Program-made: the position numbers and the translations under genes
Notes under the pieces: model-generated
The model's input: only the letters and a program-made list of their open reading frames with translations
Told to the model about the DNA's origin: nothing
Database searches by the model: none
Origin: Tenrec ecaudatus
Taxonomy: Eukaryota > Chordata > Mammalia > Afrosoricida > Tenrecidae
NCBI RefSeq assembly: GCF_050624435.1
Contig: NC_134536.1
Coordinates: 127,372,758-127,436,757 of the forward strand
Length of the DNA: 64,000 nt
Direction of reading: 5' to 3'
Part shown: piece by piece, positions 41,451 through 55,925 of the stretch
Numbering within the stretch: the stretch's first letter is position 1
Layout: each line of letters starts with the position of its first letter

Positions 41451-42119
41451 CGATGCTCACATGCTATACTTGGGCCATTTGACTTGAGAAGCGGATTGCA
41501 GAGCTCTAACACGTTCAGTGGTCTTGCGGAAACTCACTTATGAAATGTCTTCATCAACTCCTAACAGGTTGAAAAAAATTAAATCTTTCAAGTGCTGATG
41601 CCTAATGCATGTAAGCAGCTTCTAGGCAGAGAAGAGATTGCCTGGGGTTACAGAGACCTGATTAGAATCTTTGACCTTCAGCAGAACTCCACAGGGGGTA
41701 GCTCTGACCGAAGGAAGCCAGGTTAGGCGAGTCTTGCAGCAACTGATGGAGAGCACAGAATGGAGCCCCCCCACCCCCCCGACAACACTCAGCCCTCCCC
41801 GCCAGAGCTCCAAGTCTACGGACACTCTGAGAGTAGAGAGTAGGAGTACTGGCTATGCTTTCTGGTCTGGGAACGGTCGGAAAACTTTCCCACAGATGTG
41901 AACGGTGACTGCTTGGTCACTCACGGTCACTCCGCTTATGAAACGTTGCAGAGGGTGCTGCCTTGCAAACCTACAGAACCAGGAGCCGTCTTTGTGGAAA
42001 GGACTGCCTCCTCCCTAGAATTCAAGGTACCAGCACCCTTGAGTAACTCCTTAAATAGGGCAGAGGACACAGACCAGCAGGCTTATGGGGGCTCTAAGGG
42101 CCTAATTATCTCAAACAAA
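41451..42119. other. No recognised feature downstream of CDC5L
   Basis: Apparently unique DNA between the last downstream repeat and the presumed CDC5L 3' end. Confidence 0.5.
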
Positions 42120-42390
42120 AGGCTCTATTTTCTTTTTATTTATGTTGTGTTTTTATTGAAGAGTTTACTGACAGGCAGCAGTTGGAAATCAGGCTTTTCT
42201 TTTCTTTTTTTTTAATTAAAGGCCCAAACTTAAAATTTTTGCAACTATGGTACTGCTAGAAGAATGAGCATCTTTAATAATTTAAACCTTAAAACGCCCT
42301 GTGCGGTTAAAATCTTCATACGCAGACTTTGTAAGATGGGTATCGTGGAAAACAAAACAGCTGAGAGCACAGCTGGCGGGCAGCCGCGCC
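42120..42390 (-). other. CDC5L: CDC5L 3' UTR (presumed)
   Basis: A/T-rich sequence following the CDC5L stop codon on the minus strand. Candidate polyadenylation signals on the minus strand are ATTAAA (plus coordinates 42273-42278, about 113 nt after the stop) and two AATAAA hexamers (42152-42157 and 42135-42140). Which is used cannot be decided from sequence, so the end is an estimate. Confidence 0.5.
42273..42278 (-). terminator. Candidate poly(A) signal ATTAAA of CDC5L
   Basis: The nearest canonical-variant hexamer downstream of the CDC5L stop codon. The AATAAA hexamers at 42135-42140 and 42152-42157 are alternatives. Confidence 0.4.
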
Positions 42391-42519
<129 letters not shown>

Positions 42520-43031
42520 TCACTGCACGTGTTCAGTATAGTGGGAAAACGTTCGATCCGCCGTGGATGAGAGATTAGCTATTTCCCAGAGAGAAACACA
42601 CATAGAGAATACTTATAAAAACCGCACCGCACCCCTTCTTGGACTTGGTCCTAGGATCGCCCTCTGGTAAAAACCTCTACTGCTACCTCACATCAACAGG
42701 CCACAAGTGCACCTGCTGGCAGCCCTTTCTCTAGCAGAGGCGCCCGAGGGCACGTGCAGGCAAAGGGAAACTGGCCAAGGGAACTGGCAGCTTTGGAACG
42801 CCTAGCTCTGTTCCCAGCATTCTGTGTGGGTGGTGGTGTTTAAGGCACCTAAGAAAGCTGTGCGAATGGGGAGCAATTCAGCTTCAAGGGGCACCCGTCC
42901 CGTGGGTTACAAAGTCCATTCATGGTGTATCCACACACAATCAGAAAACGGGGGATTAGCAGCTCTTGTCTGGAGGCATCAATCAACACAGAGGCAACTC
43001 TCAACGGGGAGTCAAAAGCTGTTGCTTCTCA

Positions 43032-43472
<441 letters not shown>

Positions 43473-44393
43473 TCAGTCTGCCACCTCAAGGCCCAAGGCC
43501 CAGTGCTCCTGATGGCGTGACTCCCACAACACAAATTGGGGCTCTGAAAGGGTGTGCCTTGACCTGCAGGGCTTCACAGACCAGTTCCAAACAAGCTCTG
43601 ATCATAACAGCACCCAGGATTCCCGCCAAAGGCAGCTTGGAATTCACAGAAAGGAATGGCGGTTCACCTACATTCTGAAAAGGACTTTCACTCCCAACTG
43701 TCTGCCCTGGGTTGGGACTGGCTACAGCTCATCTTCAGCAACCCACTTTCAAAAGATGCACTTGTGCATTACGCAGCTAGTACACTTTAAATAGCTAATT
43801 GCATCTACTGTACCAGATTAATGTACCACAGTTGTGATCAAAATGTAACGCCTCCTGCAATTAAGATTACTAGAAGATCATCTTTACAATCTTATAAATT
43901 TGACATAAAACCCAAAGGGGGAAAAACATATCCCATTTGGCCATGCCTCTAGAAGGCCATCGAATGGGGAGCCGCCTCGGTCAATCTTAACAGAAGTGCA
44001 GGATCGGCTGCTTTCTGGCACACATCGCCATTCCAGCAAGTGGACCACTCAAGCGGAGTTCCCTCAAGCCCCTAGCACTGGTCACGAAACGAACACTAAC
44101 TGCTCATGCTAACACAGTTCATGCTAAGAACACCCAAGGTTAGACAGGCAGTCACACAAACTCGGCTAGCAATCTCAACAGCATACAATTTCAAATTGAT
44201 ACATATCGTACTTTTAGAAACTTAGTCACGCAAATTATCATTTCTATTGGGTAAGATAACTAGCTACCATCTGATGCTCCAGAAAGATTCAATTCCCAAT
44301 TTGATTTAACAGTAAATAATATTTATGCTCAGGAAGTGTTTAATCAGTAATCAAGGTGCATGTAGTTACTACTGATACCCTACAGCTGGGAAC

Positions 44394-44572
44394 GATCCCT
44401 AGTGGCCCACTGGGTTAAGTGCTGGGCTGCTAACCAGGAGGTTGAGGGTTCAAGCCCACCAACTCCTCTGCACGAGAAAGCTGCGTCTGCATGCTCTCGT
44501 AAGGATTGACGGTCTCAGAAATCCTATGAAGCAGCTCTTCTCTGTTGCTGAGTCAGAATCGACTCAAAGTTT
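44394..44572 (+). repeat. AfroSINE in CDC5L intron
   Basis: 'ATCCCTAGTGGCCCACTGGG', 'GGGCTGCTAACCAGGAGG', 'TCAAGCCCACCAACTCCTC' and 'CTGAGTCAGAATCGACTCAAA'. It is antisense to CDC5L. Confidence 0.88.
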
Positions 44573-46299
44573 TTTAAATTTGGGAACCTCACCTCATATA
44601 TAGTCACTTGTTATTCCAAAATCGCCAGAGACTTTTAAAACTTCAAAGGTGCAGTTTTCCATCTAATGCCAACAATTTCACTTAATTTAGCTTACTGGAG
44701 TCTGTTCAAACTTTATAAAAGGCTCCTGGCTCAAACAGTGTGCTAAGATTCCAAGGAAGTAGGGAAATACATTGCAGGTGAACAAGGGTAAGTATGGGGA
44801 AAAATTAGCTTAGTCAAATAACTACATAAAGCTAACCACTACAAAAACAAGCAAAACCAGATTACAGCTTTTAATAATCATTTTAAGTTTCTTAGTTATC
44901 TTACATTGATATCTACAAAAATGTAAACAAAGTTGTATGTATGAATAATTTATAAAATGCTAAACCTCTCATAGCCCAAACTAACTTATTACCTCTGGCC
45001 TTACTCCAGCCAATAAATCAAATCACAAACATGACATAGACATGCAGACATGGACCAGGACGACTTCAATTCAAGTCCAATTACCCTCTCCTATCACACA
45101 GTGAACCAACAGCGAAGTCTCGTTGAGTGTAAGGTCATATTGTTTAAAACACAAAGAAACATGGAAAACTGGGCTCTGATGTAATCAGATCCAGATATCC
45201 AATTGCTTTTTAAAGAGAAAAAACCACCTCTGTTCCTCACTTAGCAACATGACCAGGTTCCAAAGACCAGACCATTCTGCAAAAATGGAGGGTGACTTCA
45301 TCATTACATAACTGCCAAATCACTTCAAATTATGGCCCAGCCAAGTTGACACCATCATTGCCAGCATGACTTTGACCTCGGATCATTGTTCATTACTGTT
45401 AGATGTACATTAATACACAAAATAGTCAATAGATTTTTTAAATGCATCTTAAATGCAACATGTCCAATAGTGAGATGGTCAATTATGTGAGTTGTTATAT
45501 TAGCCAACTGTCCTGAAAGATAACTTCGACACCTTATAAATGATTTACCAAAATGTCTCAAAAATGTGCTTTTCAAAGTTTTATTTGTACGTATGGATCC
45601 ACAGTATATCTATCCAAATCAGTGGTGGAGGTAGGATTAAATACTTCGCTCTGATCAACAAACAAGTCTCCTAAATACCATTATGATGGAAACTTACAAG
45701 TCACTACTGTTTGGGCCATGTATCAGCCCAAAACTTTTAAATAATTTTAACTAAAGTCCCTATCCCTATTGGTGATTTTAAGCAGGTCAGCCCTGGTATA
45801 ATTAAAGTAGACTGCATCCAACATGAAGCAGCAAAAGTCAACGCACAGCCAGAGACAGATGAAGACACATAGAAACAAAACAGGTGTCGGCACACCAAGC
45901 TGGCAGATTTATGCATCATGATTCTAGACTATCGCATGAAGTCCGAGTCGGAGATGTGCTTTAGAATGACTAAAGCAAGAGAAGGAGTAGTTACAGTTGA
46001 AGCATCAGTGGCTATGATTTGACGGTTGTCATAGATGACACATGAACATTCATTACGCTAGTCTATGCGTCTATGTTTGGGTATATTTGAAAATTCCTAC
46101 AATCAACGCTGTTTTTAAAAATCTAGTTTAGTATCTACAATAAAGACCAAATATTGTGTTAACTTAAGACCCTATCCATGAAGACTCAACACCATGAAAT
46201 ACAGGCTATAATAAAAATTTAAGTATCATCAACTATTTTAATACATCATAATGTGTAACATGAAATAAACGTCCACAAATACATAGACCACAGCAGTTA

Positions 46300-46459
46300 C
46301 TGTGAGTGGCAATTGAGTCAGTTCTCGCCCATCACCACCCGCGGGTGAGCAGAGCCGGTCCGCAGGGTGCAGGGCTGTGAATTACCTCTCTTCTGAGTCA
46401 CCGCTAGGTGGGTTTGAACCACCAACCTCTATAACCACGTGCGCTACCCAGGGACTCAC
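46300..46459 (-). repeat. AfroSINE, diverged, in CDC5L intron
   Basis: 'GTGGCAATTGAGTCAGTTCTC', 'GCTAGGTGGGTTTGAACCACC' and 'TGCGCTACCCAGGGACTC' match the complement of the SINE. The central part is altered. Confidence 0.65.
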
Positions 46460-46474
46460 GGAAACTAGAAGGAA

Positions 46475-46560
46475 ATGTGAAATCTACAGAGATTATTTAA
46501 CTTGCCCTGGGCCCAAGGCCAGTCAGTGATGGAACTATGCAGCTGTCCGACTTGAAAATC
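46475..46560 (-). repeat. MIR fragment
   Basis: 'GATTATTTAACTTGCCCTGGG', 'CCCAAGGCCAGTCAGTGATG' and 'GGAACTATGCAG' parallel the MIR segment 'ttaagtaacttgcccaaggtcacacagctagtaagtggcagagc' (short pieces), on the minus strand by MIR convention. Confidence 0.55.
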
Positions 46561-48362
46561 CACAACCAAGCCCCTTCCAGACGGGGCCCCAGGCAGTGCA
46601 AATGCATGTGAAAGGATCCAAGCTCAGTGCTACCAGTCACCCCACCTCACAAACACAGCCTGCTAGACACAAGCAAGCCTGGCCTTCATCACAACTGCCT
46701 GTCATCTGTTCATTGCCCAACGCAGACATAAACCTGGAGGCTTCCACTCACAACAACCTATAAGAAAGCCGTCGCTTTGCCCCATGCTTGTCCAAAAATG
46801 TCTAATTTTTTCATTTTTAACAATCTATAAAACTACAGGAAATCAAACATCCTCTCAAAAATATTTTATAGAGCGGGAAAAAAGGTTACATTTAGGGATT
46901 TTTAAAGAAGTACAGTGGGCTATAATTGGTGTCGTTACTTGGCGATCAAAGCTAATCTTTGCCAAAGATTTTCAATGAGAACAGCAATCAGGTTTCTCTT
47001 TTTGTTAAAATTGGAAAAAAATTCTTTTTTTAAGTAAACTATTTCATTTTAAAAGTGGTACCGAATGGCTCCAATGTCATTTTAATATATTTTCCTCTCT
47101 TTACCCACACAGAAGGAAAAGGGAAAAAATACCTGCACACCCCACCACACTGCCCTCCCCCCAGAAAGCTGAAGGTGGTTTTGTCTGGATGGTAGGCTTA
47201 GGGATTACCTATTTTCTTCCTTGTATTTTTCTAGTTCTTTTAAATTTTCCACAAAGCACAGGTATTATTTTTAGAAAAATGCCTACACATGTTATTTCTT
47301 AAATGCATAGAAGAGAAACTGTCTAAAAAAGACTGGCCAGCGCCCAATGGAAAACTGATGGTCCCCAGGAGATGAATCAGTGGAACCTCGGGTAAGTGTT
47401 TCCTCGGGTCATTACAAAAGGGGGCTGTATGGGACTTATAAAAGTGTAATTGTTACTTTCAAGCTCACTAAGTTTGTTAAGGCTACGAGGCTTAAGTAAT
47501 TCCAAAATAAGCACATTATCCCTGGGTCGCCAATGCTGGCTTCAGTGAGGTCTGTCACTGCGAGGTTCGGAACAGCAAGAGCATCCCTCGCTGAGGCGCT
47601 TTGCTTAGGGGCCGCTATATAACCTTTGCCAGTGGAAAATGAGTCTGAGGATCTTCTCAATACAGGCTGTACAGTTCCACATCCAACATGCAGCAAGAGT
47701 ACAGAGGTGGTTCAATCCCCAAAATGCGTGCAGGCAAACAAGACCCCAGGAACACCCCCCCTCTGCCCCTGCACTGCTCACAGCATGGCACTCTCGGGGT
47801 TGCTGAGGGTCACCCAGGGCCTGCCATCACAATTCACCATCAGCGTGCTAAGTCAGAATGTGGTATTTGCCTAATTCCATGTAAGCAAAAAAAACCGCTA
47901 AAAAAAAGATAGCTAAATGACCGGCAATGACTCTTTACTAGTAACCAACCGAATTCCCGGTTCTAGACATTAACCTGCGAAGAAAACAATGCCTAACAAT
48001 CCCCACACAAACGTGCACAGCCTCAGAGCAAGGATGCACATCTGTGTCAATGAGGACGTGAACCAGAGGACTTGCATGAAACTAATTCAACCCAATACCG
48101 ACACAAAACAGAAACAGCCTGGTTGTACCAAGATCTCTCTGGTTCAGCTTTTGGGCTCTTGCTAGAGACAGCTAGGAAATCTAGTCCAGTGAGTCCTGAG
48201 TGGGGCATGCCCAGGCAACTCCTACTGGTCCTTAAATCTGCTCCCACCTTAAAAATTACTGAACCAACCAACTCCTCCTAACAATAAATTCTTCGTCAAC
48301 ATCATCTCACTTGCTGAATCTGCACCTTTCAAATGACAAAACAGGCTTCCAACCTCTTCTTG

Positions 48363-48533
48363 CACTGACTCATACCACCTGCCATCAAGTGACCATAAAG
48401 GATAGGGTGGGATGGCCCCATAGGGTTTCTTCACAGAAGCACACACCTTCATCTTGCTCCTGTGGAGCAGCTGGTGGGTTCGAACTACCAATCTTGTGGT
48501 TAGCAATCCAATGCTTAACGGCTACCACCACCA
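48363..48533 (-). repeat. AfroSINE in CDC5L intron
   Basis: 'ACTGACTCATACCACCTGCC', 'GGCCCCATAGGGTTTCTTC', 'CAGCTGGTGGGTTCGAACTAC' and 'TGGTTAGCAATCCAATGC'. It has the same orientation as CDC5L. Confidence 0.88.
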
Positions 48534-51002
48534 GGCCTTGCACTAAGTAAGGTCAATTAAGAACGCTGCACGCTCATCCTGACTAACCTACAAATTTAAT
48601 TCACAGGACAACTTAGAACACTGCTCCTTCATAAGCCGGGGGCAAACTGTACTGCCTTTCAGGCCACGGCAGAAAGCAAGTGTGCGGTGAGAGGAGAATG
48701 TATTCTGAAGTACTGCAGACTCCTTGCCCTCCCTCACTCCACCCGGGGCACACAGCTGACACCTGAGACACTACTACACCGCCCAGCACGCTTCACACAA
48801 GTCCTCACTGACTCAACTCACCCTCAGTTTGCAAACTTCCACCCCTGCATGGCCAATGAGACAACAGTACCCACCTACATGTCTCATCTCTGGGGTTTGG
48901 TGGGAGGCTGCTACCCACTTTTAGTGCATGCTGCCACCTGGCTGGGGGGAGGGGAGGCTTGTAACCACATAAATCTGAAGAAACAGAATTCATCCCAATA
49001 ACCACAGCACCAGAGACCCCATGGGGCATATGTAGCCTATTATGTCAAAATCAGTTTTACGTAAAAAAAAGTTTTCCCCCATTTCAAATCGCTTTCTGTT
49101 ACTGAAAATATAATTGTAACCAAGGGAAGGGGGGCATCCAAGAAGAAAATAATTTGGTCTTGAAAGGGTTAAAGTGCAAGGGAAACTTTTTTCCCTATCC
49201 AAAAATATCTGACTCTAATGAAAATCACTGGGAGAACTGGACCCACTGTGCAGGCAGTTCGGCTGAAACAGAAGCGTGCAGCAAAGGCAGAGGGCCTCGT
49301 GGAGTTCCACAAACACATGGAGCAGTTCTGAACGTGTTGTCTTGTGTTCTTTAAGAGACTAAGTCAATGTTGACTAGTATTCCTTCACAAAAATCGACTC
49401 TGCCAGTAAGACGCTGGGAGAAGTCTTACTTCTGGACCTAGTTTCGAGCTCTCAGGAAAGCCTTTCCATTTTTACAGCTAACATGACGAAACCCACTCTT
49501 CGGCCAAACTTCCTCAACACACAGCAGTGCAGATACTATTTCAAATACTATTAAATTTAATGGCAGGCCAAAATTCAGAGTTCTCGTTTCACTTTTGCAC
49601 CTACTGGAAATTATTTCACTCAAAATAATTATGTCTTCAGACGACTTCCTATTTCCACTTAAAGTGGAAACAAATTAGAACACTTCAAATTCCATTTGCA
49701 CTTCCCAGTACAGTAACGACTCATGTATCTGGCTGGCATCTTCTGAAGCGAGGTTCTCCACACGAAGTGCTCACTTCCCAGAGAGCTGCAGTCACAGGAG
49801 CCGAGGGCCGCCTTCTCCAGAGCTGTGTCCACAAGGCCTAGCCAGGGTCTGCATATAGCAGATGCTCAGCAAACGCAGGAACACATCAAGTACGACCCAC
49901 ACTCTATCTCTCACCATTTGATAAAAGTGTGTCTAAAATTAATTACAGCTACCTCCTTGAAAAAGAAAGAGAAATCAACACAACACCAAATGGAAAGAGC
50001 TCTGTTTGTTTCATGGGCACCACTGTCCACAGCAGTCACTCGGCTCCCCACTGTACCCGACTGCCCGCAGAGGGCACGGCGGCCCAGGGTTCTCGGCTGC
50101 CATGTACCAACGGCCACAGCAGGCACGGCTTTCAGCACTTGCCCCTTCCTGGCAGGGTTCTCAAGTTCAGCCTGCCTCCACAGCGGTATAAAATACCCAG
50201 CCCGGGCGAGGACTCCCAAGTTTTCCCACTTCCTGCTCCGCCGATCTCTGCCTGCATTCTGATGCTATTTTCTATTGAACAGACCAGACCCCTGGTGCCC
50301 CCATCACATTCCACAGGAAATCTGAGATGGTTCCATTCACTTCAAATGAGTATCTTAAGGATTTTCGCTTAAGTTCTAAATTTCATATATTAATGGGGGA
50401 GGGGGACAGATCATGAGTTATGGCTCAAAAACTAGCTCCAATATAAACCTCAGGGCCTATTTTTTAAATCCATTTAGGAGACATCAACCACGACAAAGCT
50501 GGATTTCATCTTGCTTGATGGGCTGTGATAGGGCCATAATTTAGAGTCACTGCTCCAAAGTTCATGGCAGCGAAATCCATCCTCCATAGGCAGCCCTGGG
50601 TCTCAGGCTCGCTGGGCCCAGCTCTCTGAAGCTCAGCAGTGAGGGGATCATTTCAGTATGGCATTCCGTTTATACAGTCGAACTGGAGTTCCTTCCCCAC
50701 AACAAACTCGGAATAATGTTTATAATTTAGCAATCAGCAGAAATGATGAAAGAATTACCACAATTGAAATAAAATATTTATGTATTTCAAACCAGTAGAA
50801 CTGTGCCTTCAAAAGCTAAAATAAGCTAAGAGAAATCTAGTTCTGAATTAGGCATGGATAAAAGAAAACGGAGGATTTGTTTGTTTGGGTCTTGGCGTTT
50901 CTTTTCTTCTTAAAGATGTAATGGACTTTCATTTGAAATAAGCATAGTTTACTAGATTAAAGGATGGGATTAAGTATTCTTTAAAAGTATCCTGTTGGGT
51001 AA

Positions 51003-51190
51003 CTGCACTGTTTAAATGCTCGGATGCTAACCTATAGAGCGCCCGTTTAAACCCACCACCAGGTGTTCCAGGGAGAAAGATGCTGCGGTCGGTGATCTTC
51101 GGTAAAGGTGGCAGCAGTGGGAACCCTGGGGGGCAGGTCCACCCTGTCCGATAGGGATGGTGGGAGTCTGAGGGGACTGGATGGCAAAGG
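51003..51190 (+). repeat. AfroSINE in CDC5L intron
   Basis: 'CGGATGCTAACCTATAGAGC', 'GTTTAAACCCACCACCAGG', 'GGTCCACCCTGTCCGATAG' and 'GGGACTGGATGGCAAAGG'. Confidence 0.82.
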
Positions 51191-51206
51191 TATCACGCAC
51201 ACACCT

Positions 51207-51392
51207 ACAAGGAGCCCTGGTGGCAGCGTGGTGAAGCACTAGGCTGCGAGCGCAAAGGAAAAGGGTTTGAAGCCAAGAGCCGCTCAACAGGAGAGGAGGT
51301 GGCAGCCTGCCCCTGGGAAGATTACAGACTAGGGAAGTCCCCAGGGCAGCTCTCCTCCGGCCCGAGTCACAACTGGCTCGAGGACACCGAGT
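51207..51392 (+). repeat. AfroSINE in CDC5L intron
   Basis: 'AAGGAGCCCTGGTGGCAGCG', 'CTAGGCTGCGAGCGCAAAGG' and 'GGGCAGCTCTCCTCCGGCCC'. It follows the previous SINE head to tail. Confidence 0.82.
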
Positions 51393-53008
51393 CTCATTTT
51401 GGTTTCGCTGGGCAAACAATAAAGTAAGTTATCCAGGAGTCAAAAGAGAAAAATTGCTTCAGCCTGTTTTATGATTCTTCCAAAATCACCAATCGTTCAA
51501 CAGAAATAGTTCAACGGAAGACTTCAGTTCCTGGTACTGAGCTGAACAAAGAGAACCACATGTTTTTAATGGCTGCTCATAAATGACCCAAATAAATCTC
51601 CAAACGAGCAGCAGCGGTCCGTTCACTTTCCGCTCAAAGCTCGCTCACAGATCAGTCCCGCACAGAACTGTTTAAACCCCTGCACTTTACAGCGCCCCAC
51701 ACTCTGACACGCTGCTCTGCTGCTGCCGTCAAAGGCGGTGCCTCCACAAAGCAAGTGCCGGTTAAGGAGGCTTATGTTTGCTTGCTTGTTTTTTCATTTC
51801 AAACAGCACAAAATATCCTGCTATTTGAGGGAGAAGAGAGTTTACCCACCTCCAAGTTCTTCATCCTGAGGGATCTAAGTATTTAGAAGTGGCTTACCAA
51901 TCAATTGTAATACTGACTTTAGATCAGAATGGCACGGCTGAGTGCCATGTATAAGAACTGAAGCCTAAACAACAGTCCGTTCTACTAGCCCACTGACTTT
52001 CAACTACAACACAGAGCAACAGCACCTCCTGCTGGCAGTTTGTCGGTACAACTACAACAGCAACAACACTGGGTCACCAAGTCTCCCAAGAAGTGACTTA
52101 CTTCAGAAAGAAATCAAACTCTAATGGATCGAGGTCCACAAGCATTATTACCCATCAAGTCCTTAGACTTGTGGTCTGAAAGGTAAAAGTGGGACTAAGA
52201 TTAATTTTCCAATCAAAAATCCTGCTTTCCCCTGCTCATTTCCCCAGCTCCACACACAGGTGATTTTGTACTTATTTCTCTGTATAACCTGAATGAGAAC
52301 ATTTTCAATCAGCCGCCTGTAAAGAGAAGCTGGTAGTCACATGCCAGAGACCACTGAGGCCACTTCCTGCGGCGACTGTGCGGCACGCCCCTTCTCCCTC
52401 CCACTCCATTTTGGCCTCAGAAACACCCCTTGAAGACCACCATTAAGAATCCACCAGGCAGCCTGATGGTCTGTGAACCGCATGTTACAGACCATTGGCA
52501 AAATGCCTACTCAGATTCTGGTATTCGAAACATTCAGACGATATTCAAACCACGGGGCAGGAAAGCGCAGCTAGTACATTTCAATGTTTTCACAGACATG
52601 AACACGCATGGAGGCACTGTCTAGGCAGTGCACTCGGCCCTCGCTCGGGAACTTAAGCTCACAGGACAACGTGTGGGCAGCAAGGGATCTCATTTCTGGA
52701 AATTCGATGTCTTGGCTAAAGAAAGACAACTGAGCTCCCTCCTTTAGAGAAAGCAGGCTGTGCTCTCGAGTCTCCCTGGTTCAGGGCCACGGAGTGACTC
52801 CTACCCAGATGTGGCTGGCGGGCCCACATGGAGGGCACCCTTTCATCAGGAAGGCCAGGCGCTCTGAAGAACCCATCGCCTCGCCAAGAACAAACCCCTG
52901 AGCACCATTTTCCTTCCAGACTACCAGGACCAGGGTTTCCAAAGTTGTCTCCCAGCAGGATTACTTGGCTTAGTGGTACTGGCTTCTTGTGTCCATCAAA
53001 GTCAATTA

Positions 53009-53335
<327 letters not shown>

Positions 53336-53454
53336 CTATTTGGAGCGGGTGACAACACCTAGGCAGCATGAATGGAGACTCCTAGAGGTCGATGTGGACT
53401 GATTAACAAACATCTTTTGGCTTCATTCGTCTTAGCAGCAGCTACCATTCCACA

Positions 53455-53610
53455 TTCCACGGGTGCCAGGACCTGGGTGTAAAACTTGTGCCTACATTAT
53501 CTGAAAACATCCCAGCATCTCACCAAGTAGACAATGGCAACCTCACTTTAAAGCTGCTGAAACGAATGCTCAGAGAAATGAAGTCCCTTGTCAAGACCAC
53601 ACTGCTAGAA
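53455..53610 (-). repeat. MIR in CDC5L intron
   Basis: 'TGCCTACATTATCTGAAAAC', 'TAAAGCTGCTGAAACGAATGC', 'CAGAGAAATGAAGTCCCTTG' and 'CAAGACCACACTGCTAG' follow the complement of the MIR core. Confidence 0.65.
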
Positions 53611-54163
53611 AACATCAAAGGGAGGGCCCACTTAATGAAGTGAAATTGCTTAACAAAGGCTCGTCAATCGGGTGTCTCTGTACCTCCCACCAAGCAACTG
53701 GGTGGGATCGTGCCATAATACAGTGTAGGTGCCTCTGAGTCAGGGTCTGGGCAGTTGTGTCGCTCCTCTGGGTCTAAGAGAGCCATCTCAGGTGCAGGAA
53801 CAGCATCGTAAGGCCAGCAAGAAAGAAGAGCCACCAGCGGAGGGTGATGAGATTCATGACCCAAGTGGCAAAGGCACCAGAGCAGAGCAGTCACGGCTGT
53901 GAGGCAGAGTAGCATGTGGATTTACTGGACCCTCAGGGACAAAGGGCAAGTAAGCTCGTGACTGCGGCCCAGAGAAAGACTTGGCTGCTGCCTGAGAAGA
54001 GGCACTGACCAAAGACTGTCTCGGTAATGCTTTCTGACCTTGCCTGTGGTAAGATGCTGTCTTTCCTAACAAGCCCCCATAGTCCTACCATCTGAGTTCT
54101 CTGTGGCCATTGTATTGGACATAGAAGTGTGTCCTGGCTTCCCCCCAACACCCTCCACGCAGT

Positions 54164-54690
54164 GGCAGTTACATAATCTCCTCCTGTCAACTTGGAAAGG
54201 GGTGGAGTCTAGCCTGGCAATCAGGCCATCGCCAATGAGGCCTCCGTGTGAGGGGGGATGGCCTTCCCCTGAGTTCTGGGAACTCCTGTTTCCCTCCCAG
54301 GAGACTGAAGACTCTCTCTCTGCTCACACTTTGCAAGACATTCCTGTTGGCAAGACACATGGAGCTATGCTTGAGCCCTAGAGCTGGAGGAGCCACATGA
54401 AAACCCACACCAGCGCTGAGATGCTTCTACCACCACTGGATCCACAAGACGTTCCACCCACTGGCCTGTGATATTCCTGCATTCAGTGTCATTGCATGTG
54501 TTTCATGAGTCTGAAGAGGACTTTATAGAATGACACCAGACATACGGATTAATTTCGGACTTATGGACTTGATCTGGACTGGGCTGGGAGTTTTCTCAAT
54601 ATTCAATTGCTCTTGTAATTGAAATTAAAGCTCTTTCATATACACGAGTGTCTTAAGAATCCGTTTCTCTAGTCTACCCAGACTAACACA
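54164..54690 (+). repeat. LTR-like element, family B, in CDC5L intron
   Basis: It starts 'GGCAGTTACATAATCTCCTCC' and ends 'GTCTACCCAGACTAACACA'. It carries 'GCTGGAGGAGCCACATGAAAA', 'CCAGCGCTGAGATGCTTC' and 'GAAATTAAAGCTCTTTC' near the 3' end. It is the reverse of the 4152 copy, and its middle and end ('ccagactaaca') resemble family A, so A and B are probably sister families. It is antisense to CDC5L. Confidence 0.7.
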
Positions 54691-55351
54691 GTTGGTAAGC
54701 ACTCTGCCTTTAAACTAACCAAGAGCCTTAACAGAGAACGGACAAAATGGACACTCTGGGGAAAAGAAGCCACCACACAGATAGGTAAGACAGAATGACA
54801 GCTAATGACCTCTGTTTCCAACTATGAAGCCAACTGCACTTTCTCATTCGTTGTAGAGATTTCTATTCATAGCCATATGCTCTGTCCAAGCAGAAAGAAA
54901 AAATGGCACATGGAGAAAATGGCAGGATATAAGCCTTATGCAGACAGACAGACAAAGTGATTTCCTTCTCCAAAAGAATAGGAGGTATGTGCGAGAAAAA
55001 GAAATTCAGTACAAAATATTTCCTTTCTTTGAACAGGTAAAAGGTTTAATCTGAAAGCATTTTAATGTAGTCTTGCCTTTTCATGTAAGTGTAAGTAAAT
55101 GTGAAATTCAACTGCATTCAGAAATGGCAGGGCTGAGGGACACAATAGGTGGCCAAGCAGGCATAGAGTCATGGCACATAAACACCCGGATCTGATGAAC
55201 ATCTGGCACCGAATACCTAGGAAAGGAAGGGGTTCAAAGCATATCCTTCTCAAGATACTGAAGAAAATCCTCACCAAAAAAGAAAGAACATCATCCATCT
55301 CTCACCCATGTGACTGAGCTGTTTATGGATGTCAATGAAGAAAACAAGTTA

Positions 55352-55666
<315 letters not shown>

Positions 55667-55912
55667 CTAGACATTTAAAAACAAGTACAATTACTAAGCA
55701 TATCACTGCAATATAGTAGTGTTATCACTCTGTGTAACAAATATATTTTATTTTCAATATAATTTTTTATCTTCTAAATGTACCAGTGAAAAGCTTTAAA
55801 GATTGGATTTAGGAAGGCTGTGTTTAAAAACTCCATTTACCATTTATACTTGACTACAGACCAACCCGCCTAGCAGCCAAGGCGCCTACTTTTACCACAA
55901 AAACTGCATTAA

Positions 55913-55925
55913 AAATGTGCTGAAA
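55913..55925 (+). repeat. Target-site duplication, left copy
   Basis: AAATGTGCTGAAA. The identical 13 bases recur at 56805-56817. Confidence 0.93.

Noticed and set aside
1-42100. A previously undescribed multi-gene system
   Set aside because: I looked for clustered coding frames, conserved motifs and ordered repeats on both strands. What is present is layered transposable elements and unrecognised DNA, with no second gene.
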